Of a stretch of DNA of 5,402 nt, positions 4,465-5,402 are shown piece by piece. The translations under genes and the position numbers were made by a program. The stretch is from Lachnospiraceae bacterium UBA7225 (GTDB lineage Bacteria; Bacillota; Clostridia; Lachnospirales; Lachnospiraceae). The notes beneath the pieces are model-generated. The model was not told where the DNA came from, made no database searches, and was given only the letters and a program-made list of their open reading frames with translations. Within the stretch, counting starts at the first letter, position 1. Each line of letters begins with the position of its first letter. The DNA lies in assembly GCA_002473385.1 (NCBI GenBank), contig DKTR01000141.1, forward strand, positions 1,742 through 7,143. The letters run 5' to 3'.

Positions 4465-5402
4465 ATGTTTGATAAGCTGGAGGATTTATTAATCCGTTTT
4501 GAGGAATTACTGAACGAATTAAACGAGCCGGGAGTGGCGGGTGACCCGGTCCGTTTTCAGAAGCTGATGAAGGAGCAGAGTAATCTGCAGCCGATTGTGG
4601 ACGCATACAAGGAATATAAGGCGTGCAGACAGACGGTCGAGGACAGCCTCGCCATGCTGGAGGGCGAATCAGATGAGGAAATGCGCGAGATGCTCAAGGA
4701 AGAGTTAAATACCGCCAAGGACAGAATCGCAGAGCTGGAGACAGAATTAAAAATTTTGCTGCTGCCGAAAGACCCAAATGATGATAAGAACGTTATTGTG
4801 GAAATCCGTGCGGGTGCGGGCGGAGATGAGGCGGCGCTGTTTGCCGCTGAGATGTATCGTCTTTACGTAAAATATGCCGAGAAGCGCCGCTGGAAGGTGG
4901 AATTGATGAGCGCCGATGAAATCGGCATCGGAGGCATGAAGGAAGTCAACTTTATGATCACCGGGCAGGGAGCCTATTCCCGTCTGAAATATGAGAGTGG
5001 TGTTCACCGTGTGCAGCGTGTGCCGGAAACAGAATCCGGCGGCAGGATCCACACCTCGACAATTACCGTTGCGGTGATGCCGGAGGCGGAGGATGTAGAT
5101 GTTGTAATTGATGAGAAGGATATTCGTATTGATGTGATGCGTGCTTCCGGAAACGGCGGTCAGTGTGTCAATACAACAGACTCGGCGGTGCGTCTGACAC
5201 ATTATCCGACCGGTATTGTGGTATATAGCCAGACGGAAAAGTCTCAGCTTCAGAATAAGGCGAAGGCATTTGCACTGCTGCGCGCTAAGCTGTATGATAT
5301 TGAACAGCAGAAAGCGCATGATGCGGAGGCGGAGCTTCGCCGCAGTCAGATCGGGACCGGAGACCGCTCCGAAAAGATCCGCACCTACAATTTCCCGCAG
5401 GG
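4465..5402 (+). CDS. prfA: Peptide chain release factor 1 (RF1), 3' end cut by window
   Basis: RF1 recognises UAA and UAG in the ribosomal A site and triggers hydrolysis of the finished peptide. The open frame runs from ATG 4465 off the window end, giving 312 complete codons of about 357 expected, so roughly 45 C-terminal residues are missing. The N-terminal coiled domain spans about 1-100, followed by the family motif EIRAGAGGDEAALFA (113-127). The tripeptide stop-codon selector is P187-E188-T189 within RVPETESGGRIHTS. A PxT motif marks RF1, whereas RF2 carries SPF. The catalytic motif is GNGGQCVN (229-236), with Q233 the expected PrmC target; the flanks read Asn and Cys where textbook RF1 has Ala and His. 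The start is supported by AGGAGG 4 bases upstream. It follows prmC by 8 bases in the same operon. No frameshift or internal stop was found on direct translation. Confidence 0.97.
   Translation, partial: MFDKLEDLLIRFEELLNELNEPGVAGDPVRFQKLMKEQSNLQPIVDAYKEYKACRQTVEDSLAMLEGESDEEMREMLKEELNTAKDRIAELETELKILLLPKDPNDDKNVIVEIRAGAGGDEAALFAAEMYRLYVKYAEKRRWKVELMSADEIGIGGMKEVNFMITGQGAYSRLKYESGVHRVQRVPETESGGRIHTSTITVAVMPEAEDVDVVIDEKDIRIDVMRASGNGGQCVNTTDSAVRLTHYPTGIVVYSQTEKSQLQNKAKAFALLRAKLYDIEQQKAHDAEAELRRSQIGTGDRSEKIRTYNFPQ

Noticed and set aside
4747..5319. Open frame of 190 codons on the - strand within prfA
   Set aside because: It is the shadow of the RF1 gene, whose forward translation carries all the expected motifs.

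Overview
The window is a chromosomal stretch of housekeeping genes, all on the + strand, from a low-to-mid GC Gram-positive anaerobe. The best guess is a member of Clostridia close to Lachnospiraceae. The reasons are the order rho - rpmE - DUF1385 (YqhQ-like) - prmC - prfA, a TIGR04086-type four-helix membrane protein just upstream, strong AGGAGG ribosome binding sites, and a Rho that has a Gram-positive style core plus a long charged N-terminal insert. This taxonomic call is an inference from gene content and protein style; no database was searched.

Layout. Bases 1-140 are non-coding and heavily structured: three stem-loops bounded by an imperfect inverted repeat (2-16 against 121-135), which looks like a small dispersed element or structured RNA. 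Bases 213-575 encode a small membrane protein. Between it and rho lie a stem-loop and a consensus-like promoter that overlap each other. rho (735-2183) is followed after 4 bases by an extended -10 promoter driving rpmE (2253-2456). A clear intrinsic terminator (2473-2505) closes rpmE. The last three genes form a tight operon: a DUF1385 membrane protein (2538-3608), prmC (3605-4456, ATGA overlap) and prfA (4465 to beyond the window end, 8 bases after prmC).

How the genes relate. Rho ends transcripts, L31 is a zinc-type ribosomal protein, RF1 ends translation at UAA/UAG, and PrmC methylates the glutamine of the RF1 GGQ motif. Enzyme and substrate are therefore encoded side by side. The DUF1385 protein has no established function, and its constant place beside prmC/prfA is its main clue.

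I found no phage, CRISPR, transposase, tRNA or rRNA and no evident new system. The items most worth a second look are the structured element at the left edge, the hairpin-promoter overlap before rho, the unknown DUF1385 protein with its His/Cys cluster, and the prmC UAG stop codon that overlaps the prfA ribosome binding site.
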